A stretch of DNA of 64,000 nucleotides from Takakia lepidozioides (GCA_030704615.1 CM060731.1:55966756-56030755); one strand, 5' to 3'. Positions 43,001 to 55,551 are shown, counted from the stretch's first letter. Numbers and translations are program-made. The notes: a model not told the origin generated them from the letters alone.

Positions 43001-43390
43001 AAAATGGTTCTTTCTGGAATATAAAATTATTCTATAGTATGTGCTCAAAAACACGGTCCACACTATGAATGTTCACGTACTCTCTAGTCCAAGAACTAAG
43101 TATTGTGCCACCAAAAACAAAAACAAAAACAAAAACTACCCAAGAGTTCCATAGAAAATAAAATAACAAAATGAAGAGGATGCTTCATTTTTTAAACTAA
43201 CAAAAAGCAGCGACCGCCAAGTCGCATTATTTTCTATTATTAAGAGACACCATAATTTACGCTCCCTTCGAGAGGCGTCTATATTCATTCATTTTATTAT
43301 TAATAATATGACGGCGCCGCAAATATGGCAGTCGCTTTATATTTTTAAAAATAAAAAACAAGTGACCGTCAGTGTGACCCGCCACCCTTT
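43001..43390. repeat. AT-rich flank with decayed GCGACCGCC palindromes
   Basis: An (AAAAAC)n run at 43112-43135, then GCGACCGCCAAGTCGC (43210), GACGGCGCCGC...GGCAGTCGCTTT (43310-43336) and GTGACCGTCAGTG (43361). These resemble the hAT subterminal palindromes but lie 3 kb outside that element, so another related copy probably decayed here. Confidence 0.5.
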
Positions 43391-44213
43391 GCTTTATTGT
43401 TCGCTTGTCTACATCCATTCTCACCCCTTCTCTGCTCTCATCCCCAAATTAGTTTTGCTAGTCCCCAAAATTATTGTTATTTCCCCCAACTTATTGTTGG
43501 ATTGTTAGGTCCAGTCGTCCAGTCCGTTCAATGGTAAAATCGTACAATATTAGTTCAATGGAGGACTTTTCATGGGATTTTGGTGTCAGCTCAATGGCAA
43601 TTGTTGGTTGTCCGAAGAGGTTATTTCTGGAGAGATTATTACAATGACTGCCCCTAACAATCAAATGAAACCCATTGTACTTTCGGAGAGGTCCCTCACC
43701 AACGTAGCCAAAAAATGATAATTTTTGCTCCAGAGCAACCGTTCATCTCCTTCATTCTTGTGGCACTCTATCCACGATGGCACACAAAATTCTCCTCTTG
43801 TTACTGTTAATATGACGGCTAGGCAAATCATTACACAATGTTTCACCATGCTCAATCACTTTCATACACAAGTGTTTCGGAGCTCCTTCATCATTATTAG
43901 ATGTTGACATTTGTAACAACCTGCTGATGAAGGACTTCACTTCATTAATTCCAGTCATGACTATGTCACCCATCCCAATGGGCTCCCAAGAGAACTTTTC
44001 CACATGAACCTCTGCACCATGAGCCCAACAGAAATGAGCCATTTCAAATTCTGATTGACTTTTATTCTCATCAGTGTGTTTCTGAACAATAAACGTAGGA
44101 TATTTTGGCGTCCTGGTAGTCTTTTGTATGATCTCAAGTTATCTTTAACAGAATAAGTTCCATACCCTGCTTGCGCCTCTTTGAGGGAGCCATATGTATA
44201 TATGCATTGTTGA
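43391..44213. other. no gene recognised
   Basis: A minus-strand frame at 44042-43752 (MAHFCWAHGAEVHVEKFSWE) looks somewhat protein-like but matches nothing I know and has no flanking support. Confidence 0.3.
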
Positions 44214-44500
44214 CACTACAACAAATGGGGGGGGTTTGCGACGCCAGCCGTGCCCCCACGCCCCGCGCGGCGCCGAGCATGTGAAGTCAACCCCGCGGCA
44301 CCTTTTTGCGACGCTGGGCCGTCGCAGACAGACCGGGCGCGCATCGCAACGCCTGAAGTAGAGGCTGATCCACAGCCTGCTTGGAGGGCGTGGAGGCCTC
44401 AGCCTGCTTATGGCCCGTTTTGGCGACGTCGCCTATAAGACTCATGAATTGCACCGGCGATTGAGGCTGAAACACCACCCCGACTACTAGAGGGCCCTAA
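44214..44500 (+). mobile_element. CACTA-like transposon end (tentative)
   Basis: Starts CACTACAACAAATGGGG, like the terminal repeat of plant CACTA elements (CACTACAAGAAA), followed by GCGACG-type motifs typical of their subterminal regions: TTGCGACGCC (44235), TTGCGACGCTGGGCCGTCGC (44307-44326) and GGCGACGTCGCC (44422-44433). No matching far end (…TAGTG) with a 3-bp duplication TGA was found, so this is a fragment or a miniature derivative. Confidence 0.4.
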
Positions 44501-45409
44501 CACTTCTTCTCCGATAATTTGGGTACAGCAAAAGTCTTGAATGATTATAAGATTAATGTAGAGTATAATTTTGAGAAAAAAATTCTTCTATTGTACGCTC
44601 TGGGCACATCTCTCAACAAGCATCCACAACCTCGTGCGGAGGCAAGGCTTGGTCGATATATCTGGATGGGACCAGCCCTCAACTTCCATTGGAGGCTCCA
44701 CATTCAGGACGATAGGGCAAAATATCACTGATCCTCTGACTTCTGCAGGTTAAAGTTTCTGAAGCCTCAGTCTGGGTATCAGACAATGGCAGCCAGGGTT
44801 TTCTTTGTGGCGAGTTTTCTTAATTTCGCGAGGAATGACCCACACGCATCTGAATCCGCTACATGGAGGCACCTGCAGCACAATGGTGACGACATAAGGC
44901 CGAGAAGTCGGAGACGAATAGTGAAGATGTAAATGAGGACGATGATTCCGTAGGGATCCAGCTCAGACCGTCGATGGCCTAAGCATGTTCCATCGATGAT
45001 CTGAGTTGCGATGGCCTGAGCATGCACTCCTTTCATGCGCATAAGGAGAATGACAATGGCCAAGATTTCACCTTCTGCATCTTCGCTGCCTTGACATTGC
45101 CCTACAAATTGTCGGTGTTCTTGTGGCTGCAGCGGGCCGAGTATACTTCAAATGATGGAATGCGTTTAAATAGTGATAAAATGATTGCGGGTTCTAATGC
45201 AAACATTGAAAACTCGTCACCGCTCACAATGCTTCACCTTCTGCATCTGCATAGGGGTCTTTGGATATGATGTTGCTTTCTGTGGGCGCTTCTATCTTCT
45301 AAATGCTTGGCCAGAAAGCTGACTCTAGTGTCTGAACGAACAACACTAGCAGAGTGTATGAATCAAGGTGTAGACACGTTGTGCTGCTCGTTGCATTTGA
45401 AAAGAGCGT
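44501..45409. other. no gene recognised
   Basis: Only short frames. No repeat noticed. Confidence 0.3.
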
Positions 45410-46150
45410 TTGAAAAAATCGACCTCTGACCTGGACGCGCACGTCCTATATTCTCACATTCCAGGAGTTTTTGAAATATTTATCTTATTTTTATTTTCCT
45501 TCCATTTCTTAAAGGTGCATCGTCCAACCGATGGACGCGCTACGCTCAGGCTATTTTCTCCACATTGCATGAGTTATTTAAATTTATTTTTAAAAAACGG
45601 ACGTCAATTGTGCGGTCACATTATTTTTTAATAAAAAAATAAATGGTGATTTTCTTAAAAACAATCGACCTCTGACCAGGACGCGCACGTCCTATATTCT
45701 CGCATTGCAAGAGTTTTTGACATATTTATCTTATTTTCACTTCGTTTTTCATTTTTGAAAGGAGCGTCGTCCAACCGATGGACGCGCTATGCTCAGGCTA
45801 TTTTCTCAGCATTGCATGGGTTTTTTTAAATTAAAAAAGAAATGGCCGTCAATTGTGCGGTCAACTTATTTTCTTTTTCTTTTTTAAAAAAAATCTTAAA
45901 AAAATCGACCTGTGACCAGAACGCGCACATCTTGTATTCTCACATTGCAGGAATTTTTGAAATATTTATCTTATTTTCATTTTCCTTCTCTTTTTTGAAA
46001 GGGCGGCCGTCAATTGTGCGGTCACTTTATTATCTTTTTATATTTTAAAAAATAAAAAATAAATATTTTTAAACAAATCGACCTCCGACCAGGACGCGCG
46101 CGTCCTGTATTCTCACATTGCATGAGTTTTTGAAATTAAAAAAAGAAGCG
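45410..46150. repeat. tandem repeat, about 240-bp period, with palindromes
   Basis: Four units beginning AAAAATCGACCTCTGACC near 45414, 45657, 45898 and 46073 (last ones shortened). Each holds the near-palindrome GGACGCGCACGTCC, and most hold CGTCCAACCGATGGACG and GTCAATTGTGCGGTCA. Confidence 0.75.
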
Positions 46151-47228
46151 ACCCTCAAGGATGGTGTTCTTATGTGATAGTTCTGCGCGCTACGTATCTT
46201 TGTGCACAGTATAAACCGCATGCTTTGCTTATCACTAATCCCTCCCGCTTACTCCTAACCATACTGATGTTTACACTACAAACCTCACTAATCTACGGCC
46301 AACTCACTAATCAGGCCGCTCGAACTCTGAACGCCTCCAATTGTTTTAGACAGGACTCGGCGAGGCATCGTAGTCGTTGCACTCTGGTGCGGCTTTCAAA
46401 CTCACCTAGTTCAATTTCAGTCTAATCATATACTATGATGTAGATGTGTTTTGAAGCGGCCTATATAATTCTAACAAGGAGCCATCCAATCTTCGCCTTA
46501 TGGTTTGTTTAGGAGTTTCTCGCAGAGTTTGTGCAACAGCATGGCAATAAGTTCAAAAAAACAGTCACCCTTCAAGACCCTTGTGGCCGACTATGGCTGG
46601 TCTGTGCGCTCATTCATTTTGCGTGTCGTCCACCCAGCCTGGTTGTAGGTAGAATGCGTTGCGTGTCTGTCAATCATTAATGCACCCCATTAACAGTTGC
46701 ATACTTAATTTAAGGTTCGTGTTAGACAGAGCCAGGTTAGGTCCTGAAGGCGCCGCCTACCTCCAAGGGTGCTGCTAATGTGGATTTATAAATTTTCTAT
46801 GTTATAAGTGTTTGCATTTGTAATTTGTAACCAACAGTTAGTGCTAACTCATTGACGTATTTACAAAAACAATAGTCTAGAAATAAGTAAGGTGAATGTA
46901 TAATTACTTCGGGATAAATAATTATGATTTTTTAAGATGTATATATACATATACATGTATATATATATATATATATATTAAAGAGATAGCCTGGTGTAAA
47001 TATTAGTTATTAAGCAAACAACAAAATTTAATTTCAACCAACCAACTTAATTATTTGTTCTCTTTTTGAAGGATTTTATGTATATATTTACGTTTAAAAG
47101 ATAGGGATATTGATTTATTTAGTTTTTTTTACTAGTTCCCATTAATTTATGTGAGTCAAGAATAGATAAGCAATTAGATCAGAAAAGATTAGCCCAACAA
47201 ACAATCTTAGTATAACCGAAATAAAAGG
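46151..47228. other. AT-rich, no gene; AT microsatellite
   Basis: Includes a TATATACATATACATGTATA... microsatellite at 46939-46979. No supported coding frame. Confidence 0.4.
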
Positions 47229-47325
47229 AGAGAATCAAAACTGCTTAAGGGAGCAGTTCGGCGGCAATTTGAACCATCAACCTCGGAGGTGCGAAAGAAA
47301 TCACTGACCGATAGACCATAATATA
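47229..47325 (-). other. tRNA-related sequence (weak)
   Basis: Minus strand has an A-box-like TATCGGTCAGTG and a B-box-like GGTTCAAATTG about 30 bp apart. Stems do not fold well, so this is a decayed tRNA-derived piece at most. Confidence 0.3.
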
Positions 47326-47329
47326 TTTG

Positions 47330-48115
47330 TTAGAATACTAGTAGTGATCTAACTACTTATACACACTAGGGCTTCGCATTGCTCCGCACTACTAGCGACG
47401 AATTCTGAGAACTGCGTTCAATTTTTCATAAAAAAAAGGGTTGGTCATCCCCACGGTGTTACATGTAGAGATCCCGTGTTTTGTTTTTTCTGGAATAAAA
47501 ATGGCGGATTTGCATTTCAATGTTCAATTTTCACAAGCTGCATCAATCAATAACAACATACCCAAATACCCTTACATTCACTATATGAACTTTCAAGCAG
47601 CCACCATGGGATTGGATCTTGGTGGGTTAAGGCTAGCTTTTGACAATATTCATATAAGTTCATCAAGGGCTTCATCCAAAGCCACACCACGAGAAACAAA
47701 CAAACATGTCCAAATTTAAGATGCTGAACAAACTTGTGCACAGTGCTGCCTCTCTCATCAAGCTCATTAAAATTCGTATTCACTCATCTTCAAGCTTTGG
47801 AGAAGCTCCACCACCCAAACCCAGAATTAGGACAGCACTCTGATTTCCATCCACTGTCACCAGAATCAGTCAAAAATCACCCCTTCAGTCAAGTGCAATT
47901 GTGGGCTGACTTCCTACCTATGCCGGGTAGACCCCACTATCATGAAATGGTGGATGGTCTGAGTAGCTACATAGATCAATGAATGAAGCAAGACACTAAC
48001 ATCTTTCCAAGAAAACATCATTTCACCAGTAATCACCACAAGAACAAATCCCATCTTCAAAGTGGTGGAAAATAGTTAGCGTCCCATACAACAATTGCTC
48101 GGCCAACATTCTTTG
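47330..48115 (-). repeat. PPR 3' flank, duplicate B
   Basis: Matches the flank downstream of the intact PPR gene and the duplicate at 50687-51535. It begins with TTAGAATACTAGTAGTGATCTAAC, shared with the other duplicate. Confidence 0.7.
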
Positions 48116-49130
48116 AGATGAATTTGGTGGAGGTGTGGGAGTCTCCACACACTCGAAGATTCTTGATGAGTCGTGCTGATCAGCCCAAAACCAATGGCCA
48201 GCTTCTCACTGTGGTGGCAAAGAGAAAATTCATTTTCTCCACATCATGCAATAAAAAGCGTGTGTCAGGCACATACCCCGCCTCCTTCATCTGCCCAAAC
48301 AATCTTCTCAGCTCAGCATGGATTTCCTTAATTCTGGGATGCAACTTGTCATCTGGTTCTTTTCTAACCCCTCTGACCTTCATCATTCTTCTCACCTTTG
48401 CAGTATCATCCCACCTGCCAGCTGCAACATAGATGTTTGATATAGCAACACATAAGTCGCGGCATCCTGTTCATCCCACTTGAAGATAGATATTGCATTC
48501 AGCCATCTCCACATTGCCATGGATTCTGCAGGCACCAAGCAAGGCCTTCCACACCACAACATCTGGATTGATTGGCATTTTATTAATGAGGTCCACTGCC
48601 TCATCCAGTTGTCCCGCACGTCCAAGAAGGTCCACCATGCAACCAAAGTGCTTTACTGTCAGATTGATACAATGATCTTGACTCAGGGAATCGAAGTAGC
48701 ATCTTCCTTCATTCAGTAGGTCAGTGTGGCTGCATGTAGAGAGAACACATATAAAGGTGATATTGTACGGCTTCAAGCCTTTCTTTTGCATTCCTTCAAA
48801 TAGTTGCAGGACCTCCCTATGACAACCATGCTGGGCATATCCTGCAATCATCGCATTCCACGACACCATATTTCATTCAGCCATATTGTCAAATACTCCC
48901 TTTGCATCCTCATTGCACTCACATTTCGCATACAAGTGAACCAGGGCAGTGTCCAGAATGACATTTGGTACAAGATGTCACAATGCACCTCTTTGCCCTT
49001 TTCTAGGGCTGCCAGGCTTGCACACGCATTGCAAACGCACACAAACGTGATGTGGTTGGGCTTCACCCCTTCCCCCATGCCTCCATCCCGCACCCCTGTT
49101 GTGCATATCCGAAAAATCCGAAAATAACTT
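48116..49130 (-). pseudogene. PPR-DYW pseudogene, duplicate B
   Basis: Carries pieces of the PPR gene C-terminal half in broken frames: DYW-domain relics (about 48120-48250), E-domain relics (RGVRKEP, HAELRRLFGQMKEAGYVPDT), P2-L2-S2 at 48869-48471 ([40 protein letters not shown]), then a truncated L motif near 49030. The DYW domain has internal deletions that remove the HxE and CxxC motifs, so it cannot edit. Confidence 0.8.
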
Positions 49131-49189
49131 CTTGAACAGTACTTCGTTGAGATTGACCCTTTTCCTCCCTGCTTCTGTTTGATGTTCAA

Positions 49190-49211
49190 AGGAGAGAGAG
49201 AGAGAGAGAGC
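49190..49211. repeat. (GA)n microsatellite
   Basis: About eleven GA units at the end of PPR duplicate B. Confidence 0.9.
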
Positions 49212-50010
49212 AATGACTACATAGGTTGATAAGGCCTAGCATTTAGAACAGGTTTAGCTAGGTTTGGCTTGCCGAGGCGATCTATTATATACAGCCATGA
49301 AGTGTCAAGAAGGGTTAGAAAGAGCTCGACTGTGCGGAGGGCATTTCTTTAAACGGCGCATCTAGGAGAGCGTTCTCCAGAGGAAAAAAGGTGAGCATAT
49401 TTATCCTTCACAATGGTGGGACAACCTACATAGCAAGGTGTGGGCTTTCTTCTTACATGATGTAAAGAAGGTTTTCTGTTCTACAAAAGTGGCTGTCCCT
49501 ATCTGTATCATAGGTTGTTGTTCCTAAACAGGCCATGAAATTGCATTGCGCAAGGGTTTTTCTTGGTGTTTACAAGGTACTTGGGAGGGTCTTCTTGGTT
49601 TTGGGAGGCCGTCTTGAAGCTATGGCTGCTCAGCAGCTCCGTGGTGGTTTTCACAGACCCACCCAAGATCATTGGACTACACACCTAAACAGCGCACACT
49701 AGAGGTTATTTGGATTCAGGGTTGGTTGAATCCTCCATCGTATCACCTTTATATGTGTTCTCTCTGCATGCAGCCACTCTGGCCTACTGAATGAAGGGAA
49801 TCAAGATCCTGGCAACAGACATGGCTTTGAACCCCACAGCCTCCAGGTCAGAATTATCCAGCAGGGTCAAGACTTGCACTCAGAATCAAATCCTTGAAAA
49901 CCGCTTCTTCCGCCAGGACTTAACCTGTTTGACAGGGCAATCCTGCTTCCAACATAGAGTCGATTAACTTAGGGTATGTCCATGATGGGGTGGAGACTTT
50001 GGAGACCTAG
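49212..50010 (+). other. upstream-type PPR flank, inverted
   Basis: 49540-49690 matches the reverse complement of 23870-24020, so this is PPR-family flank in the opposite orientation. No coding frame. Confidence 0.45.
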
Positions 50011-50669
50011 GAGCAAATGATGGGGGAAGGGGTGAAGCCCAACCACATCACGTTCGTTTGCGTTTGCAATGCGTGTGCAAGTCTGGCAGCCCTGGAAAAG
50101 GGAAACTTTGGAGACCTAAATGATGTGCAAAGGGGTGAAGCCCGACCACATCACGTTTGTGTTGCAGTGCGTGTGCAAGCCTGGCAGCTCTGGAATAGGG
50201 CAAAGAGGTCCATGGTTGCATCGTCAAAGCTGGAATTGTACCAGATGTCATCCTGAACACTACCCTGGTGGACATGTATGCCAAATGTAGGAGCGTTGAG
50301 GATGTGGAGGGAGTTTTCCACAGTATGGCTAAACGAGTTTCGGTGTCGTGGAACGCCATGCTTGCACGGTATGCACAACAGGGGCGCGTGATGGAGGCCT
50401 TGGAGACCTATGAGCAAATGATGTGCGAAGGGGTGAAGCCCAACCACATCACGTTTGTGTGCGTTTGCAATGCGTGTGCAAGCCTGGCAGCCCTGGAAAA
50501 GGGCAAAGAGGTGCATGGTTGCATTGCCAAAGCTGGAATTGTACCAGATGTGATTCTGAACAATACCCTCGTAGACATGTATGCCAAATGTGGGGGCATT
50601 GAGGATGTGGAGGGAGTGTTCAACAATATGGCTGAACGAAATGTGGTGTCGTGGATAGAAAGAAATTGA
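50011..50669 (+). pseudogene. PPR fragment, + orientation
   Basis: Two and a half P-L-S triplets without start or DYW domain. 50268-50669 is open for 133 codons (MDMYAKCRSVEDVEGVF, VSWNAMLARYAQQGRVMEAL, CNACASLAALEKGKEVHGCI, NVVSWIERN then TGA). Upstream copies at 50017 and 50110 are frameshifted. It is oriented opposite to the pseudogenes on both sides. Confidence 0.75.
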
Positions 50670-50909
50670 CGACGTACGAAACGTGTTAGAATACTAGTAG
50701 TGATCTAACTACTTATACACATATGCTCTAGGACCTATCCAATTATTTTAAAATAATAATAATAATTAAAATATATATATAAATACTAACTCAAATGAAA
50801 GTGCAAGGACCGGACTTGAACCCAAGCCTTCTGGTGTGCAATCAACTTTCCTAACCACTAGACCCAAGCTCCATTCTTGTAATTGTTATAGAGTATTAAC
50901 TACTTTATA
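50670..50909 (-). mobile_element. tRNA-derived SINE insertion in duplicate C
   Basis: Compared with duplicate B, about 190 bp are extra between the direct repeats TAACTACTTATAC (50706-50718) and TAACTACTTTATAC (50897-50910), which look like the target duplication. On the minus strand the insert begins with a tRNA-related head (A box TAGTGGTTAGG, B box GGTTCAAGTCC; 50875-50801) and has an AT-rich tail (50725-50800). Confidence 0.55.
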
Positions 50910-51535
50910 CTAGGGCTTTGCGTTGCTCCGCACTACTAGCGACGAATTCTGAGAACTACGTTCAAACTTTCACAAAAAAAGGGTGGGTCATTCCCACGGT
51001 GTTACATGCAGAGATCTCGTGTTTTGTTCCGTTCTGGAAGAAAAATGGCGGATCTGCATTTCAATGTTCAATTTTCACAAGCTGACCAATAACAACATAC
51101 CCAAATCCCCTTACATTCACTATATGAACTTTCAAGCATCCACCATGGGATTGGATCTTGGTGGGTTAAGGCTTAGCTTTTGACAATATTCATTCAAGTT
51201 CGTCAAGGGCTCCATCCAAAGCCACACCACGAAAAACAAACAAACATGTCTAAATTTAAGATGTTGAACAAACGTGTGCACAGGGCTGCCCCCTCTCATC
51301 AAGCTCATTAAAATTTCGTATTCACTTCCATCTTCTAGCTTTGGAGAAGCTCCACCACCCAAACCCAGAATTAGGACAACACTCTGATTTCCATCCACTG
51401 TCGCCAAAATCAGTCAAAAATCACCCCTTCAGTCAAGTGCAATTGTGGGTTGACTTCCCACCTATGCCGGGTAGACCCCACTATCAGGAAATGGTGGATG
51501 GTCTGAGTAGCTACACAAATCAATGAATGAAGCGA
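50910..51535 (-). repeat. PPR 3' flank, duplicate C
   Basis: Nearly the same as 47365-47985, including CTAGGGCTT[C/T]GC[A/G]TTGCTCCGCACTACTAG and the downstream PPR 3' flank. Confidence 0.75.
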
Positions 51536-53200
51536 GGTGCTTTACTGGCAGGGTGACACCATGATCTTGAATCAGGGAATCGAAGTAGCGTCTTCCTTCA
51601 TTCGGAAGGCCAGTGTGGCTGCATGCAGAGAGAACACATACTGCTTCAAGCCATTCTTTTGCATTCCTTCAAATAGTTGCAGGACCTCCCTATGACAACC
51701 ATGTTGTGCATATCCTGCGATCATTGCATTCCATGACACCACATCTCATTCAGCCATATTGTCGAACACTGATGTCGTCATGCACCTCTACGCCTTTTTC
51801 CAGGGCTGCCAGGCTTGCACACGCACTGCAAACGCACACAAACGTGATGTGGTCGGGCTTCACCCCGTCGCACATCATTTGCTCATAGGTCTCCAAAGCC
51901 TCCATCCCACGTCCCTGCTGTGCATACCCTGCAAGCACCGCACTCCACGACACCACACCTCGTTCAGCCATAGTGTCGAACACTCCCTTTGCATCTTAGA
52001 TGCACCCACATTTTGCAAACATGTCCACTAGGGTATTGTTCAGAATGACAGCTGGTACAATTCCAGCTCTGAAGATGTCGCCGTGGACCTCTTTCCCCTT
52101 TTCCAAAGTTGCCAGGGCAGTGTTTAGAATGATATTTGGTACAATTCCAGCTTTGACGATATCCCCATGCACCTCTTTGCCCATCTCTAGGGCTGCCAGG
52201 CTTGCACGACGCCACATCTTGTTCAGCCGTAGTGTTGAACACCCCCATTGCGTCCTAGATGCACCCACATTTTGCAAACATGTCCACCAGGGAATTGTTC
52301 AGACTGAAATCTGGTACAATTCTAGCTCTGAAGATGCCGCCATGGACCTCTTTCCCCTTTTCCAGAGCTACTAGGGCAATGTTCAGAATGACGTTTGGTA
52401 CAATTCCAGCTTTGATGATATCCCCATGTACCTCTTTGCCCTTCTCCAGGGCTGCTAGGCTTGCACAAGCATTGCAAATGCACACAAACATGATGTGCTT
52501 CCCCCATCATTTGCTCATAGGTCTCCAAAGCCTCCATCCGGCACCTTTGCTGTGCATATCTTGCACTCATCGCACTCCACGACACCAAATCTCGTTCAGC
52601 CATACTGTCAAACACTCCCTCCGTATCCTCGATGCACCCATATTTTGCATACATCTCCACGAGGGTATTGTTCAGAATCACATCTGGTACAATTCCTGCT
52701 TTTGTGATGCAACCATGCACCTCTTTGCCCTTTTCTAGGGCTGCGAGGCTTGCAAACGCACAAACGTGATGTGGTCGGGCTTTGAATACCACTTCCCCCA
52801 TCATTTGTTCATAGGTCTCCAAAGCCTCCATCCCGTGCCCCTGCTGTGCATCGCATTCCACGACATCACATCTCGTTCAGCCACAGTGTTGAAAACTCCC
52901 TTCGCATCCTCGATCCACCCACATTTGACATATGTCCACCAGGGCAATGTTCAGGATGAATCTGGTGCAATTCCAGCTTTGACGATGTCACCATGGACCT
53001 CTTTCCCATTTTCCAGAGCTCCCAGACTTGCACAGGCATTGCAACCACAAACAAATGTGATGTGGTCAGGCTTCACCCCTTCGCACATCTTTTGCTCATA
53101 GGTCTCCAAAGCCTCCATACCGCGCCCCTGGTGTGCATACCCTGCAAGCATCGTGTTCCAGAGCCTCCATCTCGCAGTTGTCGTTATGATTTCTTGTGTT
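51536..53200 (-). pseudogene. PPR pseudogene, duplicate C
   Basis: The whole DYW and most of the E region are deleted: 3' flank joins directly to P2-L2 relics at 51540-51700. Beyond are at least five P-L-S triplets with frameshifts and internal deletions (open pieces 51983-51750, 52277-51996, 52491-52255, 52861-52322, 53214-52951). Motifs VSWSAVLAGYAQQGRGMEAL, CNACASLAALEKGKEVHGDI and TLVDMFAKCG remain clear. No start or catalytic part. Confidence 0.8.
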
Positions 53201-54240
53201 TGGATCCCCTCCATACCTGCATGCTTGACTGTGCGCCATGCTAGTTTTGTGTGGGCGCTTGATTTTATAGGTGATTGGTCCGGATTTGATCACCGGCCAG
53301 TCCTAGAACATGCTGTCGATGGTGAGGCTGGGGTGATGACCAGCCAGACCATCATTGTTTCTCCTGTGGTATGCCTGCAAAAAGTGAGGCACGAAAGGAG
53401 ACAGTTGTTGGGGAAGATCCAGCGTGAAGGCTCCTTCCGTTAGCAAGTTAAATGAAACAGGAAGGAAGAATTAGGTAGCTGGAATAGAAGCAATACTCTT
53501 TCATGAGCTTTTAGAATGGCCTTAGCTTTACATAAAAGAGTCATGCCAAAATGGGGATTATATGGTGTGAATGGTGTGAGGCTAATCTCAGGTAGTGGCA
53601 AGGCATTGTAGGGGATTATATAGGGGTTTGTGTATGTGTGGGTGTAGAGGCTGCACTGCTGAGGGAGTACGAGGCAGCTGATACCCTTGAGGACCAATCA
53701 CGGACTGCACTTGTAGAGCGTTGGCAAGAAAACGAGGTACATGTGTTGTCCTCTAACCACTTGCTATCTTCCTTTTGACACATATTTGTTCTGCCAGGGC
53801 TTCTTTGATGACAGCCTCATGTGGCAATGCTCAATTTAACGTATCATGGTAGACTTTGGAAGAGTTCTTAGCTCGACAATCTACCATGTGTAGCTAAGAG
53901 ATTGCAAAAGATATGGAAGCATTGAAGTCTATGGTGTTTATGGTGTTACAGGAGGGAGGGGTTTTGTGCCCTTTATGTAGAACATGGTGCTTGCATCAGA
54001 CCCACTTCTCCAGGAATTAACGAGTTTGGTGTGGGTGAGGTGAGCAGGGAGATGTTGTTGATCGAGAATACAGTAGGCTGGAAGTAATAAGCATGCAGAC
54101 CAGCTAAGACTTTTGAGGTGGCCTACATTCAAAGCATGGGCCTGAAGATCTAGTGTTAGAGGATCAGTACTTACTCTAACACAAGATCTTCAAGTGCATG
54201 CATTGGATAAGGCTTCACAGGTAAAGACATCAGCAAAAAA
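53201..54240. other. no gene recognised
   Basis: A + frame at 53153-53443 is unrecognised. Nothing else supported. Confidence 0.3.
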
Positions 54241-54350
54241 ATTTACAAAGAGGTTTTTGGTGACATCCTGAAATCTGGAAATGTATCAGATGTCATTCAC
54301 GACACTACCCTCATGTTTATATATGCTGAAAGGAGCTGTCCCATTTGACA
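54241..54350 (+). pseudogene. small PPR relic
   Basis: Translates as GDILKSGNVSDVIHDTTLMF followed by a YAE-like piece, a recognisable match to the L-S junction of the PPR family (GDIIKAGIVPDVILNNTLVD). About 30 codons only. Confidence 0.5.
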
Positions 54351-55551
54351 GATTGATTACCTTCGGGATATTACATGTTCATATGTAAAGGGGGCAAGTG
54401 TTATGGTGTACCCAGCCCTCACTTTGGCCCACATGCAAGGCACTTGGTGCCTGGGCATGCCAGTGGGTTCAACTCCCACTTGGGTCTTGCACTGAACTTG
54501 TATTCACTTTGCAAAGAAGCCTTCCCCTTTTGGTTGCACTTGGAAATTTTTATATGAACTTGCAAACAATACACACAACTTTGACCAACATTTTAGGACT
54601 TAGCATTTTTCTCTGCAACACTTAGTTGGACTTCAATCACAAATTTGGTGTGTTCCCCAAATGTGGCCACTGACTATATTTGGTTAGAGACATGAATTGG
54701 GGTTTAGCCAAAAGTATCTGTTTTTACTATTTACGATTTAGAAAAGTTTATAGCGGGATGGTATGCAAATTTGGCAGTCTTGCCATAGTTCATCATGGCT
54801 ACTTTGCTTTTAGCAAGGGTGGCTATTGGATGGCAAAAACAGAATAGCCAAAAATATTGTTCACAACTTCACCACCCCATCCAGGTCAGGTACAAAAGGA
54901 GACCCCATCAAATCTGCATATTTTGAAGTGAAAATTTTCATACATATGCTTGACTTGATTATGGACTAGAATCCATTCCCAATTACCCATGCTGTTTGGA
55001 AAATATTTTCGTGTTTTATTTTGCCATCCAACATTTGACAGAGCCAGTCAATGTTGATTTCACCATTGGCCAAGATCAAACTTTATAATCTCGGAGATCC
55101 AACGGTCGTTTCCTGTTTTTTTTTTCAGCATTGGATGCGGAAGATAGGTGGGCATCCAACCCTACGGTGGACAAGACTGGTTCGTCCACAATCTAGAGCT
55201 ATGGTCCCCAACCTGCTAAGGGGTCTGGTCTGCCAGGCCAATTTCCAGCCCACCCAGGGTTAATAGATTCACTGAGCTGTAGGCTAGTGGAGGTTGATTA
55301 GGCCCTTCACATGTTATGTTATCTGGTTCTATTTCTCTCACTTACATATATGCAGGAGAAACTAATCAGAGCAGGAAAGGTGATGCTCTAAACGCTCTAT
55401 ATATCAGAAATACTTGGACTAATACCAAGTTTCTTAGGCTCTTATTTACGCTAACTTCGGCATCTCTCTCATCTACTTATTAGAACTCCACCTCTTGGCG
55501 CTCATACCAAAACTTCCCTGAAGGCCCTCCAGGAATATTTCGCCCACTTCA
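54351..55551. other. no gene recognised
   Basis: AT-moderate sequence with no supported frame; it would contain any 3' UTR of the dehydrogenase gene. Confidence 0.3.

Noticed and set aside
43752-44042. 96-codon minus frame as a gene
   Set aside because: No family recognised, no upstream signal, neighbours are decayed repeats.
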